Below are positions 1 through 13,099 of a stretch of 64,000 nt of DNA, piece by piece (positions within the stretch are counted from its first letter, which is position 1; every line of letters begins with the position of its first letter). The stretch is from assembly GCA_033002965.1 (NCBI GenBank), contig JAURVB010002530.1:1-64000 (forward strand), read 5' to 3'. Position numbers and translations under genes: made by a program. The stretch comes from Piper betle (lineage: Eukaryota > Streptophyta > Magnoliopsida > Piperales > Piperaceae). The notes below the pieces were generated by a model that was not told where the DNA came from, ran no database searches, and saw nothing but the letters and a program-made list of their open reading frames with translations.

Positions 1-675
1 CTGACTCAACTCGAAAAATAACGGTCGACCCGACCGGTTCTGGAATATAAAACCCTAACTCGAATCGTGGGTTTTACACCGGCCACCGTCTCGCCGCCAC
101 GACGCCGGAATCGTCCCACAAGCCGCGACGAGCTCCCTCATCGATTCGCCGCCGTCCGGGCCGCTCTGCTGCCGCTGTGACCCCAACGACCACCCTCTCA
201 CCATCGCCGACGTTTCCCCCACCATCCCGAGCGCCGTCGAGGCCGACCGTAGCCCCGATAGGAGGACGTCGTCGCCGCCACCCATTTTTGACGCCGCAGC
301 CGACGGCCATCGCCACCCCAGCTTCTTTGTTTGACACCACCATCGGACCAAGCTCGTCGAGCTGGTGCCGATAGACCCCCTGATTGCCCCGTCCCGAATC
401 ATCGCCGGAAAACCGCCGGAATCCGCCGGAAAACTGCCGGAACCGCCGAAAAATTGGATTCGTGGGAAATTCGCCGGATCATCTACCAAACGCACCCGAT
501 CCAATCTGATCGGACTTAGGACGCTGCTAGGTGCCGAGTTCGAGTTTCGAGCCACGAAACGGAACCCTAGCCATCGCCGATTTTCGACGACGCGAGGTAT
601 AATTTATTTTAACTTAATTATTTGAAAGTATTGATTATTAGAATTGCATGATAGGATTTGTGAATTGTGTGTTAT

Positions 676-716
<41 letters not shown>

Positions 717-2335
717 GATTTGATTAAGGATAAAATATGAAATTTGTTTGATTGAGTGGTGTTAAAAATGGAGGCTAAGAAACTAATTAGGGTAACCAGG
801 TAATGATCATGATCTAATGCAAACTAGCCTAAGTAGACTTGCTAGAATTGATATAGGTTGATGTGTGTTGATTGATGCGTGATTGTGTTGATTGTGTGTG
901 CATGCTATAGGATGTGTGATTCATCATGCGGGCGTTAGTATTTAGCTTGATTGTGTAGGTACGATGTAGGAGCTTGCCGCCTAGGTGCGTGGACCCGTTT
1001 GGAGCTTCTACCAGGTCCGTTTAGGACTCGTTCTCTGTTTTACGCTATTCTATTGTGTATTTGATTTATTATGTGCAGGACGAGTTAAGTGGCGTTTTAT
1101 CGGATCCCACTTAACTCGGGCCATTTAGCCAACAATTTTCCGGATTAATAACCCTCGAGGATGAGATCCCTCGAGTTTGTTTTCGAACTTCAGATCCAGC
1201 TCACGTTGCCTTCGGGCCTATTGTATAAATCCCAACCCAGACCTATATATATGTATAGTTTTCGCATTTTTGTGAGAGATTGAATGAGGGAAATCCGACT
1301 ACCATGCTACGCGAGCGGGCACGTGTGTGTCGATAGTGGGCTCTGGAATGGTGTGCGGGCCGTTTCATTCCCGAGGGATCCTGACAACTCCACCTTTGAG
1401 TTCCTCAAACCCGGAGAAGTGTGGAGGTTCACGGGTACTGCATTGCAACGCATGTCTAGACTTGTGGTTTCAAAGGGTACTGAAGGCGACTGCCTGAGAG
1501 TACTCGGCCTTCGTGCTCAAGGCCAGGAGTAATATGGAAGGTGCAGAGGGCGGAAAGGAATGAGATTTGATGCGAGAAGCAATAGAGAAATGGCCGAGGT
1601 ATGAGAATGTGAAAGATAGGGGGACGCTGTCGACCCGAGGGCGACGGCTCCCGTATGTGCCCTGATGAGAGTTCTTGAGGAAGTATATGGTTTTCATTCA
1701 ACAGGAGAGTTTGCTCTCCTGTGCCAGATTGATATTAGTTATTTTCCGGGCCGGTAACACTCGTTACTGACGGTTTTTCTATATATATGTAGGTGAGAAA
1801 TGCGAGGGATGAAAGCTGTCGGGACTGCGGAGGAGCAGCACGGAACCGCGCACACATGTACCTGCCGCGTGTAATCTATAATGACGGTGTGTTATTGCTA
1901 CGTGAATGATAATTTTGATGTGTTTGTTTAGATAAATTGCTTGATATGAAATGAATGGATAAATGTGAATGAGTAGTGAGTTTGGAGTTCAGGCTCGGTT
2001 CAATTGAAACGAAAGAGATAATGATGAATGCTACGGTAGATTATCATGTTTTATCGTATTTTGATAAAATATTTATATACCCTTGTTGTGGATAATTTTT
2101 AATTAAAATTTTCTTGCCGTTGCATGGTTTTGTTTTGCTTGCACATCATAGCATGCATGTAGGACTACGTTAGAACCCACGCATCCCATCCATGCATTTC
2201 ATGTTTGCATCTCCATCTTGAGACACCGAGGGCAGATCCGGGTCGGCTTAACCGAACCCAGTAGATTAGCGAACGGTTCGGTCGCCGGTGACATTTCCGG
2301 GTCGGTTCACGGGTGAGCCAAAACGGGGTGTTACA
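1..2335 (+). mobile_element. Degenerate LTR-retrotransposon-derived sequence (probable Ty3/gypsy-type LTR)
   Basis: The block starts with a TATA-like stretch near 46-53, followed by a GC-rich leader (60-590), then AT-rich sequence. It ends at 2325-2335 in a GGGGTGTTACA tail, the kind of terminus common in plant gypsy LTRs. No gag or pol frame was found. The ORFs in 55-625 lie on both strands of the GC-rich leader, share no domain and look like composition artefacts. The left end lies outside the window, so element length and target duplication cannot be judged. The LTR assignment is inferred from base composition and the terminus. Confidence 0.4.
680..713. repeat. (TA)n microsatellite
   Basis: About 17 TA units inside the LTR-like block. 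Confidence 0.95.
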
Positions 2336-3289
2336 GTGCATGTCCGGACGCGTGGTTCAAAGGGTATTACAGGCGACTGCTTGAGAGTACTCGGCCTTCG
2401 TACTCAAGGCCAGGAGAAATATGGAGGTAAGGAGAGGGCTTAGGATAAAGTTTTACGTGAAGTACTGAAAAAGAAGTGTCGAGAGCGGCACAGTACCAGC
2501 AGCAGATCAGTAAGTTCAGGATGCTACCGGGTCTGCAGCCCAGTGGCTCCTCAGTAGTGCCCTTCAGAGTGTTCCCGTGGAGTGTATGATGTTTTCTTTC
2601 ATATGAGAGTTTGCTCTCATAGCCAGCTTGTTATAGTTATTTTATTTTCTGGACCAGTAACACTTGTTACTAACGTGTTTTTATACTATATGTAGGTAAT
2701 AATCACGAGTTGGAGGAGCCAACTTGGACAGAGGAGCATTGTTGTCGTTTGCACACATGTCAGTCGATAGAGTGGTTAATACTTTATTTATGATGCTATT
2801 ATATTGCGAATGATATGAAATGCTAAGACATGATAGGATATGATTATATGAAATGATATGATGTTATGACATGATGACAAGATAGTGAGATGTGATCAGA
2901 GTGCGCAGTAGAAGTGTGGCCCAAGTTCTATAATGAATATACAATATATTAGATTATGTGAATGAAATTGTTAATATATGCATATATATTGGTATATATT
3001 ATTTTGACAGTGTGGACCCTAATTGTACTTTTAGGGGAGACTCTGTTTGTTTTATTTTAGAATTTTTATTGAGTTTAATCGTAATTGTATTGGTGTGTGC
3101 TTGAATTGCATGTCATTCATGTAGTACCTTGTTAGGGTTTGTGCATTCATCAATGCATTGCGAATTGTATCTTCATCTTAAGACGCTGAGATTGGATCCG
3201 CATGAGTTAAGTTCGGGTTAGCTGACCTAACCGGGGCCTGTAACATGTCGGTTCGGTTCACGAATGTGAACCGGATTTGGGGTGTTACA
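1450..3289 (+). repeat. ~0.9 kb tandem duplication, diverged
   Basis: Two copies follow head to tail: about 1450-2335 and 2338-3289. Both contain, in order, a segment with CTTGAGAGTACTCGGCCTTCG-like sequence, a block around TTTGCTCTC, a CCGGTAACACTCGTTACT-like block, ACACATGT, and a tail ending GGGGTGTTACA. Copy 2 differs by many substitutions and indels, so the duplication is old. Both copies look like LTR 3' portions, so this may be two LTR remnants rather than a simple duplication. Confidence 0.7.
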
Positions 3290-3377
3290 TTTATAATTGG
3301 CATGAGATATATTTCGTTCGACGGTCGAAATATATTCAATTAGATTTTAGAAGAGACTTTGCATACATGAGCTACAA

Positions 3378-3469
3378 TTGGTATATAGTTGGCATGCACA
3401 TCACACTTGGCTTCGCTTGTTACTTGGTATATAGTTGGCATGCACATCACACTTGGCTTAGCTTGTTAC
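3378..3469. repeat. 46-bp perfect-like tandem duplication
   Basis: The 46-bp unit beginning TTGGTATATAGTTGGCATGC occurs at 3378-3423 and 3424-3469 with one visible mismatch (TTCGC versus TTAGC). The short ORF here is explained by this duplication. Confidence 0.9.
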
Positions 3470-5320
3470 TTTGTAAGTGATTCAGTGGGACATATTATTT
3501 AAAATTTTATTTAAATAAATTTAAAATAAGGTAAATTATAAACTTTCAAGGCAATTTAATTCTTTTAGCTCTTTCACATTAATTTTTAAAATAGTTATAA
3601 TAAAAGTGCATTTTAAAGTACTTTTAAAATAGTGTATTTTAAAAATCTGAAAATATGTCATATTGATGTTAAGCAAAAAATTTATTAACTTCAGACTTAA
3701 GCACTCTACTTCCCATACATAAATAGAGGTTTGATAAATTACACGTATGGTTACATGAGGTGTAACACACCTTATTTTTCTTTGTTTTATAGTAATATAT
3801 AAAATGTTTTATCAGACATTAAAAATATTTTTAGTCAATATTTAATTAAATACTAATTAAAATAATGTTTTTTTCATAAAAGTCAAGGTTTGGAAAAAAA
3901 TTATATTAGAAAATTAGGTTTAAATTAAAATTTTACCAAGGCTTTAATCAAATCAGATTTGAAGAAGATATGTGGTACGACATAAATGATAAACAAAAAT
4001 GTATTTTCTTAAAATTTCGGTAGACATGATTTTTTGAAAATTATATCAATTACCATACTAGATTAGTAATATATAAAAAAGTTCAAATGGATAGTTTAAT
4101 CATAGTTTAAAATTCTTTTTGAGTTGAAAAATTCTCTAAATCGACTCGACTTCATACATCCCTTGTATAGTCCGAGTTTTTAAAATATAAAATTATATTT
4201 TTATTTCTAAAACGTGGGAAAACAATGAAAAATATTTTTTTGAATATTTGACTATACAAATTTATAAAATGCCACGTATTTATAATAGATAGATATAAAT
4301 TAGATCACCGCAAACCTGTTTATGATCCGAATATTTTCGCATAATATTATATATATCCATATAGTCCAAATCTATATCCAATAAGAAACTAGTTTGAATT
4401 AGACATAAACATGTTCAAGTTTATTGATATCGAATATTTAAATCTATCTCTAGCGTTTCATACGTTACCTTCAGTGATTTGTGTACTCCTTCAAACACAC
4501 TTGGGATCTTATAAAGATGCTCACTCCTACATTGGGAAGAAGGAAGATGAGCATTGCTCTCTTTCAGTAACCAAGATATAGTTGTATACTTGTATACTTG
4601 TACATATGTTTCTTTACTCTCCCTTTGGATAAACTTAACATTATCTACGACCTACATGGGATAAACCCAATAGGTAAACTATCAACTCTATCCTCCAACT
4701 GCACTTCACCATAAAATTGGGAGGAGCAGCTGCTCCATATTGGGAAAGAACCTTATACTGTATATGTCAAAACAGCTTGTGCTTCTTGCAAACTACTGGC
4801 CTAAATGTATGGTTCAAAATTGAGACAATAAATCGAAAATAAAAAGGTAAACACATGACAAAGGAAGGAGGATACAAGAGGTACGCATAAACCTTTCTCA
4901 TCACCAATGCTCTAGTTGTCAAACCAATCTATGATCTCACAGAAAATGACTCCACAACAAGCTTGGAATAAAAAATAATTGTCGAAATGCTCAATTTTTG
5001 TTTAGTTTCTTGACATATGATCATTTTATTAAATTTTGATCTCCTAATATTTTTTTATTATTTCATTTCGTTCCACCAAAAATTGTTAAATTATAAATTT
5101 TTTTATTATTTCATACCTTCATTGTAGAAAAATATTTGTACAAAATTTTATTTGGCATGGGGCCCAAATAAAAAAGTAATTAAATAAATAAAAAAGAGGT
5201 GTGGACTGCATGTAGATGAGTTGGGGAAGGGCATGCATCAAATAATCCCCTCATCACCTCCACCTTTCACAATCTTCATCCAAACTTGAAGATAAGTACC
5301 CCTTCTACAAGCCATACATC
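3470..5320. other. AT-rich intergenic stretch, no gene seen
   Basis: Very AT-rich, with stops in all frames. It has no recognisable coding segment, RNA gene or complete transposon. Confidence 0.6.
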
Positions 5321-6480
5321 TCTATATATACCCCTCAATCCCCTTAGAAAAATCTGAACTGGAAGTAGAGGGAGCCACATTCCCCAGAAGTGCCGCCGCC
5401 AGCCGAAGATGCTGTGAAGACACGAAGGGGTATTTTATATCCTAGTCCAGTGGACCGTATAAGCGAGGATGAAGACCTCTGGTGCACTGCCACTACCTTA
5501 TTGGAGTCAACCCCGGCTGCCAGATCCGTCGCCGGAGCCAGAGATGACGAGGAGACTTCATTGATTTCTGTTTTGCAAATTTGGAGGGCCAATTTTCGGC
5601 AACTTTTCCGGCCAACCTCGGTTGGACCCGGAAAAACCACCATCGTGAATCCTCTGCATCCCTCTCCAATCCTAAGCCTTTCTTCCACTCCCTTGAAGAC
5701 TTCCGTCGCCGGAGTTCTTCAAGAAGATCCCTGCCGGGGAGAAGAAGACAGGAAGAAGCAGTTGCACGCCGCCAACTTTGAGGCCACCGTCCAGCCAACA
5801 TAGGCAATCCCCGGCCACAATGTCACGTCTAAGAGACTCATCTCATAACAGGCTACATTCATTCCCTGATCAAGCTCTACATGATTCCTCAATTCCAATT
5901 GCCTAAAACTCCCCGACAAATCACGCAATATACCCCTATCGACGGAAAGTGGAACTTTCCCGCAAAACTTACGCCATCCGCCGTCACCACCGCGGTCTCA
6001 CTCCACTCCTTGATGATGCACTCGGTTGAGTATGACATGATGTGATGGGTATTTATCCAGAAAATCTCTATCTCATTGCACTCATGCATCGTATAATGTT
6101 TGAGCAGTGGTCTCATTCTTACCACGGACCTTATCACAATACGATGATGAGCCCTTTTCCCAGGGCACTTAGGATTCATGTATGCTTAGTTCTACTTTTT
6201 AGTCCCACTGTGCTTTTAATTATGGTTCAGGATATAACTAGTGATATTTTATTAGATTCTATTATTTACATGTTATTAATTTGATTTTTCGATTAAATTT
6301 CAAGGATAAGAATCAGTTAATGTGAATTTCAAAATTAAGATCTAGTTCAGAGTCGCTTCAGTACGACCTATTAATCCTTTTCCAAAGCTTTATATTATGG
6401 CATGTCTTTCGGATTTTTTTGTGCATGCGAGATGAGATGGATGGGAGCGTGACACTCGTCGAGAGCCTAGTCCGTACCCA
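5321..6480 (+). other. GC-richer block with TATA-like box and an unassigned ORF; possible LTR remnant
   Basis: A TATA-like stretch at 5322-5331 precedes a GC-richer block. A 137-codon ORF (5390-5803, plus strand) lies here. It is rich in Ser, Pro, Thr and Arg, has no motif I recognise, and overlaps equally long frames on the minus strand. The pattern of a TATA box followed by GC-rich leader-like sequence in AT-rich surroundings fits an LTR remnant as well as a gene. I do not call a protein. Confidence 0.3.
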
Positions 6481-6489
6481 CTTATGTTA

Positions 6490-7762
6490 TTGTTAAAATT
6501 CAAATAAAGACTACTAATATTTTATAGAAATTTATTTTGTATGTTATTTAGCTATATATTAATATTAATAAAAACATCCTGCATATTAGGCAGCTCTCTT
6601 TGGCTAGTGATTTATGAGATTACAAGAGAAAATGTGTATAGAGTATAAAGATTTATAGCTTTCAAGCGTGTTAGTTGTTAGATTGTTGTCTAAGTTCAGT
6701 TATCTATGTGACTTTGGAGGGGGAAAATTGCTGCAAACTTTTTTAAAAAAATAAAGATTGATAATATGGCTCTTTGGTTTTTTTCCCATTACGACTAGTA
6801 CATATTTGCTCGTACCAAACCCGCTAATTCCATAAAACTAATGTACAAAAGCCGGTCATTTATCATTTAAATTTTTACTACCCAAACCCGAACCCGTTTA
6901 GCAAACTCAAATCCGACCACTTAAAACTTGATTATATTACAAAAAAATTAAATTAAATGTCATTATGAAAAATTAAATTAGAAATGATAATCTAATAGGG
7001 AATAAGGAGGTTAATAAAAAAATTGACAACATTTTAATTTTACATATAAACACACATACATCTCTATAATAAAATTTAAATCATATTAAATATAATTTTT
7101 ATAAAAAAAATTACATTATTGAAATCGGGTATCAGGTACCCGGTATTTGAAACCAAACCTGACAATTATAAAATGGGTATGTGATATTTTTCAACCAAAT
7201 CCGATTATATGGATATCAAACCCAATCTATTTGGGTTTTGCAGATACCCGACCCAACAGGCACCCCTAATTCCAATGCATCCTTTCTTTTGAACTTCATA
7301 CCACACTCTGATTGATCAAAGTAAGATCTAATGTTAGCATGTAAGATCATCCCATCTGTTTTTTGGGCCCATAAAATGAAGCTAATTGCTGTTAGCTAAT
7401 TTTTCCCACCGGAGAAAAAAATAGCTTTTGTAACGGCAATTTGTACACACAGTATAACCGTGATAAACTACATATACAGAATTTTGTCATGGTGGACAAT
7501 GACTGGTTGACTTGTCTTTGCCGGTGACAAACATTTGACACGAGAAGCACACGGCAAAATCTCATGTCAATGTTGAATAAAATTACTAAACAACATAGGA
7601 TTTTGTCACTTACAGCCTCCTTGAGCCTGGTTTTGATGATTCACTAATTAAACCCTCCAAGATAAAATTTAGAGTCAACTCACACACATCAATATGAGGA
7701 TTTCATTTTTTTAAAAATACAAATGTTCAAGTTCATCCAACGTTTGACAAAATGATTGGTAC
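6490..7762. other. AT-rich intergenic stretch, no gene seen
   Basis: Contains AACCCGACCC/GGGTATC-type repeat debris (about 6830-7270), such as the GGGTATCAGGTACCCGG inverted segment near 7127-7143, but no coding sequence. Confidence 0.5.
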
Positions 7763-7770
7763 TCGATCAC

Positions 7771-8000
7771 TAGGGTTTGCTAATTGAGCGAGCCAACTCG
7801 TGAGTATTTAGCATTCTGGCTCGGCTTGACTCGAACTCGAAACTCGACATTTAAATACTCAAGCTCGAACTCATGACTCGAATGTAAATCTTACGAGCCG
7901 AGTTTGAGCAAGGTCGTGTTCGACTCGACCTCGACTCGGTTATAACTCGAACTCGACTCGTAGCTCGACACGACTAAAATAATATAATAATATAGTTTTT

Positions 8001-8045
<45 letters not shown>

Positions 8046-8377
8046 TACAATATAATAACAAAGAAGTGAGATAGTTGAGATGGTATTCAAGTTCATGATT
8101 TCAACATTCATTTTTTTTAAGTGAGGTACTTTTGACTTTTAATCTAGTCAGTTTTGAGCTCACAAATGAGCTGGGTTCGAGCTCGGAAAAATTAAACAGT
8201 TTAAGTGTATTCGAGCTCAAGTCGAGTTTGAACACATAAAAGATATTTGAATCAAACTCGAGCATATATATTCAAAACTTGTTTGATCTCGAGTCGAGTT
8301 CGAACAAGTTTCGAAATTATTCGAGACGAGTTTGAACACAAGTTGAGCTCGGCTTACTCGCTCAATTAGCTCCCCTA
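7771..8377. mobile_element. Non-autonomous hAT-type MITE, complete, with 8-bp target duplication
   Basis: The left end TAGGGTTTGCTAATTGAGCG (7771-7790) is an imperfect inverted repeat of the right end CGCTCAATTAGCTCCCCTA (about 8359-8377). Both ends are flanked by the identical octamer TCGATCAC (7763-7770 and 8378-8385). An 8-bp target duplication is the hAT superfamily signature. The 607-bp interior is full of CTCGAGCTCGAACTCGACTCG-like runs and carries a (TA)n tract near 8004-8035. There is no transposase frame. Related, decayed sequence occurs at 36175-36392. Confidence 0.8.
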
Positions 8378-9149
8378 TCGATCACATTAGGGATAAGAGA
8401 ATAAGCTTTATGGTGGAACAACGAACAACCAATCATGGTTGTGTGGCGCATCAACAGACTTGGTGAATTATTTGGCAACCAAACATAGTTTGGCCGAAGG
8501 TAGAAGACCCACTGAAACATGGGATTGGCATTCGACTGACGATCAAACTGAGTCAGTTGTGATCGACAAACCTTACGGTTACAGATCGAGACAGTGACCT
8601 GGTAAAAATAGCTATTATGAGGGTTGATGCGACATAACGACTATTATTCGTAGCTTTTAACATCTTTGACTATGAATGAGGTATTTGGGAGAGCATTTAA
8701 GACATTTTTTAAGACTTTCAAATATTGGGATTTGTATTTTCGTCAAATAGCGTTATAAATTGTTAGTTCTTATATTCACACGTTAAAAAATATTATAACC
8801 TCAATTTGGTCTCATATTCGTCAATTATTCAGGTAAGATTCAATTTATTGATAAAAATAGACTATAGCTGATTAATTTATATTTTGGGTTGTAGGTTGGA
8901 TTAGAAATGTATGTTAGGCTATCGGCCATAGGCTAAGAAGGATGTAGGCCAAGTCATTGCAAAAAAGAGCTTATAAATATCTTGGCAAATGGGTTACTAA
9001 TTTTCGCATAACAAATAAATTGATTTGTCACAAAAACTCTTGAGCTTAACTAGTTTTTTTAATACTTAGGTTCAAAATTTTAATATAAATGATTTTGGAC
9101 CGATTTAAGCTTTAAGGATTCAAAAGTTAGACATTAAAGTAAAGAGTTC

Positions 9150-9360
9150 AGTGGGTTTAAGGATTACATTTCAACTTTAATGGTTTGGGTATTATTAGGG
9201 TGGTCTAAAGATTTAGAATTTAAAACTTCAAAATTTTAAGGTTTTGGAGTTAGAGATTTAGAGTAGGATTTAGGTTGTAGATATTAAGGTTAGAGTTTGA
9301 AGATTAAAGTTTAGGGTTTATGGTTTAAAGATTAGATGCTATGGTTGGAGGTTGTTCTAG
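9150..9360 (+). repeat. Degenerate GGTTTAG/TTTAGGG-like tract
   Basis: Repeated short words such as TTTAAGG, TTTAGAG, TTTAGGG and GGTTTA recur without strict periodicity, with a clear TTTAGGGTTTA near 9311. It resembles a decayed interstitial telomere-like repeat but could be simple A/T/G-rich sequence. Confidence 0.3.
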
Positions 9361-9878
9361 AGTTATGAGTTTGAATTTTTAAAAATTATATATAGTTTAA
9401 AGATTAGTAGTTTATAATTTAGAATAGTATACTTTGATTGAGTGAAAATGAAAATAATATTAATAATTTTTTTCGAGATATACATAGCCCCCTTGAGAGA
9501 CTCCGAAGAATAATGCTGCCATGGCCAGGCAAATATTAGTTTTTTAAACAAAAAATAGAGAAAATGAACTCTAATATATAATTATAAAAATATGAGATAG
9601 AAATTATTACTTCGTCACGGTGATAAATCATGATGGCGCGAGACCCGTAAAATAAAAAATCTCCAAAGTAATGTCTGAGGAGTATAAATAATCAGCCTTA
9701 TCAGGTCGATATTCGTACCTTGAAATAATATAAGGGCTGCTTCACGGATTGAATGAACTGGGTTACTATGTATCCCAATACCTAATTATATAAAAAATAT
9801 AGTTTTATTAAATTATTATTATAAAATATTATAACTATTAGATAATACCATTACACCCATATATATATACATATACAT

Positions 9879-9923
<45 letters not shown>

Positions 9924-10402
9924 TCCTCCCTTCTTTTATTTATTTGTAGGTATATTAAAGAAAAATTACAAAAATACAAAGGAGTAAAGTTTCAAATTAT
10001 TAAGATACATTCTATTTAATAAATATTATTATTTAGTTATTGAGAAGTGGGATTATTATGTATTAATTAATAGCCGAAGTTAGTTAACAAATTTCGGGTT
10101 GGTAGAAATAAAAGGTATTAAAATAAGGTTGGATTCTTTATTTTTACAATCAAAAAATAAAATAATTAATCAATTAGTTGAATTTTTATTACGAATAATA
10201 GGTTTCTAGGAGCAATTAAGATTAATCTCAATAACTAAATCTATCCAAATTTAAATTGGTCGTCTCTTACCGGTATAAATCGAGACTAGTGATTTCAAAA
10301 ATATAATTACAAAATATTAGTTTTACTGAATATCTTCATTATCTAAAATCTATGATGAATCTAATATTGATTTTTACAATAGTAATATTAATGATAATAT
10401 TG

Positions 10403-10500
10403 TTATCATCATCATCATCATTATTATTACCATATTATTATTGTTAATTTTATCATGATTATAATCATTATTATTATTACAACTACTACTATTATTATTT
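10403..10500. repeat. Trinucleotide (ATC/ATT/ACT)n tract
   Basis: Runs of ATC, ATT and ACT trinucleotides. It explains the Ile/Thr-rich start of the plus-strand ORF beginning at 10455. Confidence 0.85.
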
Positions 10501-13099
10501 ATCTAAATTTTAGAAGGATTTTTTATAGCGATCTAAAAGGTTTTTTAACAGAGCACGACAGTTTAAAAAATATTAAGTACTTAAAAAGTAAAGTTATAAT
10601 TTATAAAAAATATAATATTAAAAATTGTAAATATATTTTCCTCCATAACATAAAATATTATAATAATAAATCATACATTACTTTAATGAATCCTAAAAAT
10701 ACAATACAGCTTAAATTATATATATATTGATGTACATATATAGAACTTAACGATGGACATAATTACTTAAAGCAATAACACCTACAATGAATTAGTTAAT
10801 TTCAATATATAATAATAATATAAAAATAAAAAGAATATTATTTTAATTAGTTTACCTTTTGAAATAGTTGCCCCACTTTTATTTTGTTTGAATACCCATT
10901 TTAATAAGTCTTTTTAACGAACTCGAGATAACAAATTAAGTGTTTCACTAAGATTTCGAATAACTATCCCAAATTCAAGTTTTATATATATATATATACT
11001 ATATATATATATACACACCAACACACCTACAAATAACATAATGAAATAACATAATAAATTACAAAAAATTTATCTTCGTTAAGACGACGTAGCTTTCATG
11101 CAATATATAAAATGTCATTTTAGCATATGTATAAGCTATTTCACGGAAACGGGAGTAAAAATAACTTGATATTAATATTATGACTATTTAAATGGTCTTG
11201 TAACTAAGTTTTGTAAAACTTATCATCTTATTATTGACAAAAAAATTTGATTTTAATAAAATAAGCATTAATTTAATAATTAAGGGTTATATACATGTGC
11301 TATGTAATTTTCTATTAATTTACTAAAAAATTGAGCAATTTGATATAAAATTTTCTAATACAACTAAATACCTTATAAGTAAAAAGTATTATGAGAGATA
11401 CAATAGTGGTAAATTATGCTAATTTTATAGGTTATTTGTGTGTGGAAGTTATTTTTGTTAATAGATCGAGAAACTGAAAATACAAAAAAGTGTGTGAGTA
11501 ATAATATTTGAAATTTGAATTTAAATAGAAAATGCCGTCTCTCCCAAATTCTACCTTCTCTTTTTCGTTCTTCAAATCCAATTTTAATATCTTATAACTT
11601 TAATTGTCATTCCTTTTTTTCTTTTTCTTGTCTAAAAGCAATTTTCTTTTTCTGATTGTAAGAATAAAAAAATTATCGAAAGATAAAGCAGAAAAATGTT
11701 TCAAAGGAAACATTTTAGTTATTTTCAAACAAGACTTATTTCTTCTTGATTTAAAAGTAATTTAATATATGAAACGTTGGAAATTGCATTCTCTTATTGT
11801 TATTTTTGTGGTATCCATTCTTTGAAAAGGCAGCCACTATTGTATAGGGACACTGCTAATGACTATCCATAACAACCCTCCTCAAAGTTATTGCACCGTC
11901 TAAAGAATATGCATTAGGCAGTTACAGTTAACTGGCAAATTAATGAAAGAAAATTACTTTTAAAAATCATGATTGTTATTGGGATCTTTTTTAAATCATG
12001 ACATAAAGCAATATAATTTTTTTCATTCCATATGCTCTTATACTTTTAGAATTTTATATTCTTAATTCTAAATTTAATATATTACTTAGATTTATTTCAA
12101 ATCATTTTTATCTTGATGTGTATTTTCATTGACAAAAACTTTATCTACTGTTTTCTACTCACTTCTTATTTGCAAATTTTTTTATTTTTTGAATCATTTA
12201 TAACTAATAATGAAGGTTACTAATTGGTATAATAGCCAGGAAAATGGTGTTCAAATTTATTTTAAAAATTTTAATATTTTAAAAAAATCTTATTTTTTGA
12301 ACTAATTTTATTTCGCCGGGCATCATGTTATGACACTGGTCATCACTTGTCGAACATATTTCAAGAGGGTATAGTTGGGGCCTGCCATCATTCCCCGGTG
12401 TAGGTTCATTATTCATCATGAATTACCATTGAAGCATCACATATATTTTCATGTTAATTACAAGATCAAAAAATTAACTATGTACAAGATAGCCAATGTT
12501 TAATGAAATGTTTAGTGCCAAACAGCACATGATTAGGCATTGTTGCAGGAAAGGCTTGGAAAGCCAGCGATGTGGTGACGACTATTCCTTTGTTTTTCCA
12601 GAAGTTTACTCCTTCCTCCTCTCTTCTTTGGGTTTCTGTCATCTTCATTTGTAGTATTGTCTCTTACTTAAGAATGGAAGTTAGGTAGCAGAACTTGGTC
12701 CCCCTTGTTAAAACAAATTGTATAGACCAATTGGACAGAATGGACACAACAAACTTGCAGCATCAAGAGCATGTCATATTCATTCCCAAGCCATGTTTTG
12801 CGCGTTGTCTCTTTTTATATAAATTGTGAGCAGCAACATCATTGAATGCACAACCAAATGAGCTTAAAACTGTATGAACTTTTTCTTTATTAGATAACAC
12901 CAGGACAAACAAGTGGGTGGAATCCACTCTACTGCATGACTGTTCAAGCTTACATTGCCTCCCAACTGTAACAGCACATATATTCATCTCATACAGAAAA
13001 GCCAATGTCATCAAATATCACTCTAGATTGTTTAGTAGTCTATGCAAATAAAAATAAAACATGTCATTTTGTATGACCCTGCTCTGTTCATCATGTGTA

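Larger units (their letters stand above)
8386..13099. other. AT-rich gene-free stretch
   Basis: No coding gene was recognised. It holds microsatellites at 9848-9917 (TA-rich), 10403-10500 (ATC/ATT trinucleotides) and 10983-11015 (TA), plus a degenerate TTTAGGG-like tract at about 9150-9360. The ORFs at 9363-9551, 10455-10730 and 12763-13014 are low-complexity or have no supported product. The last few hundred bases are the 3' flank of the BBE-like gene. Confidence 0.6.

Noticed and set aside
55..625. ORFs of 62-166 codons in several frames
   Set aside because: A GC-rich leader of an LTR-like block. The longest is antisense to equally good frames and has no motif.
5390..5803. 137-codon plus-strand ORF as a possible gene
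   Set aside because: No recognisable domain, comparable frames on the opposite strand, and a location in what looks like an LTR-type leader.
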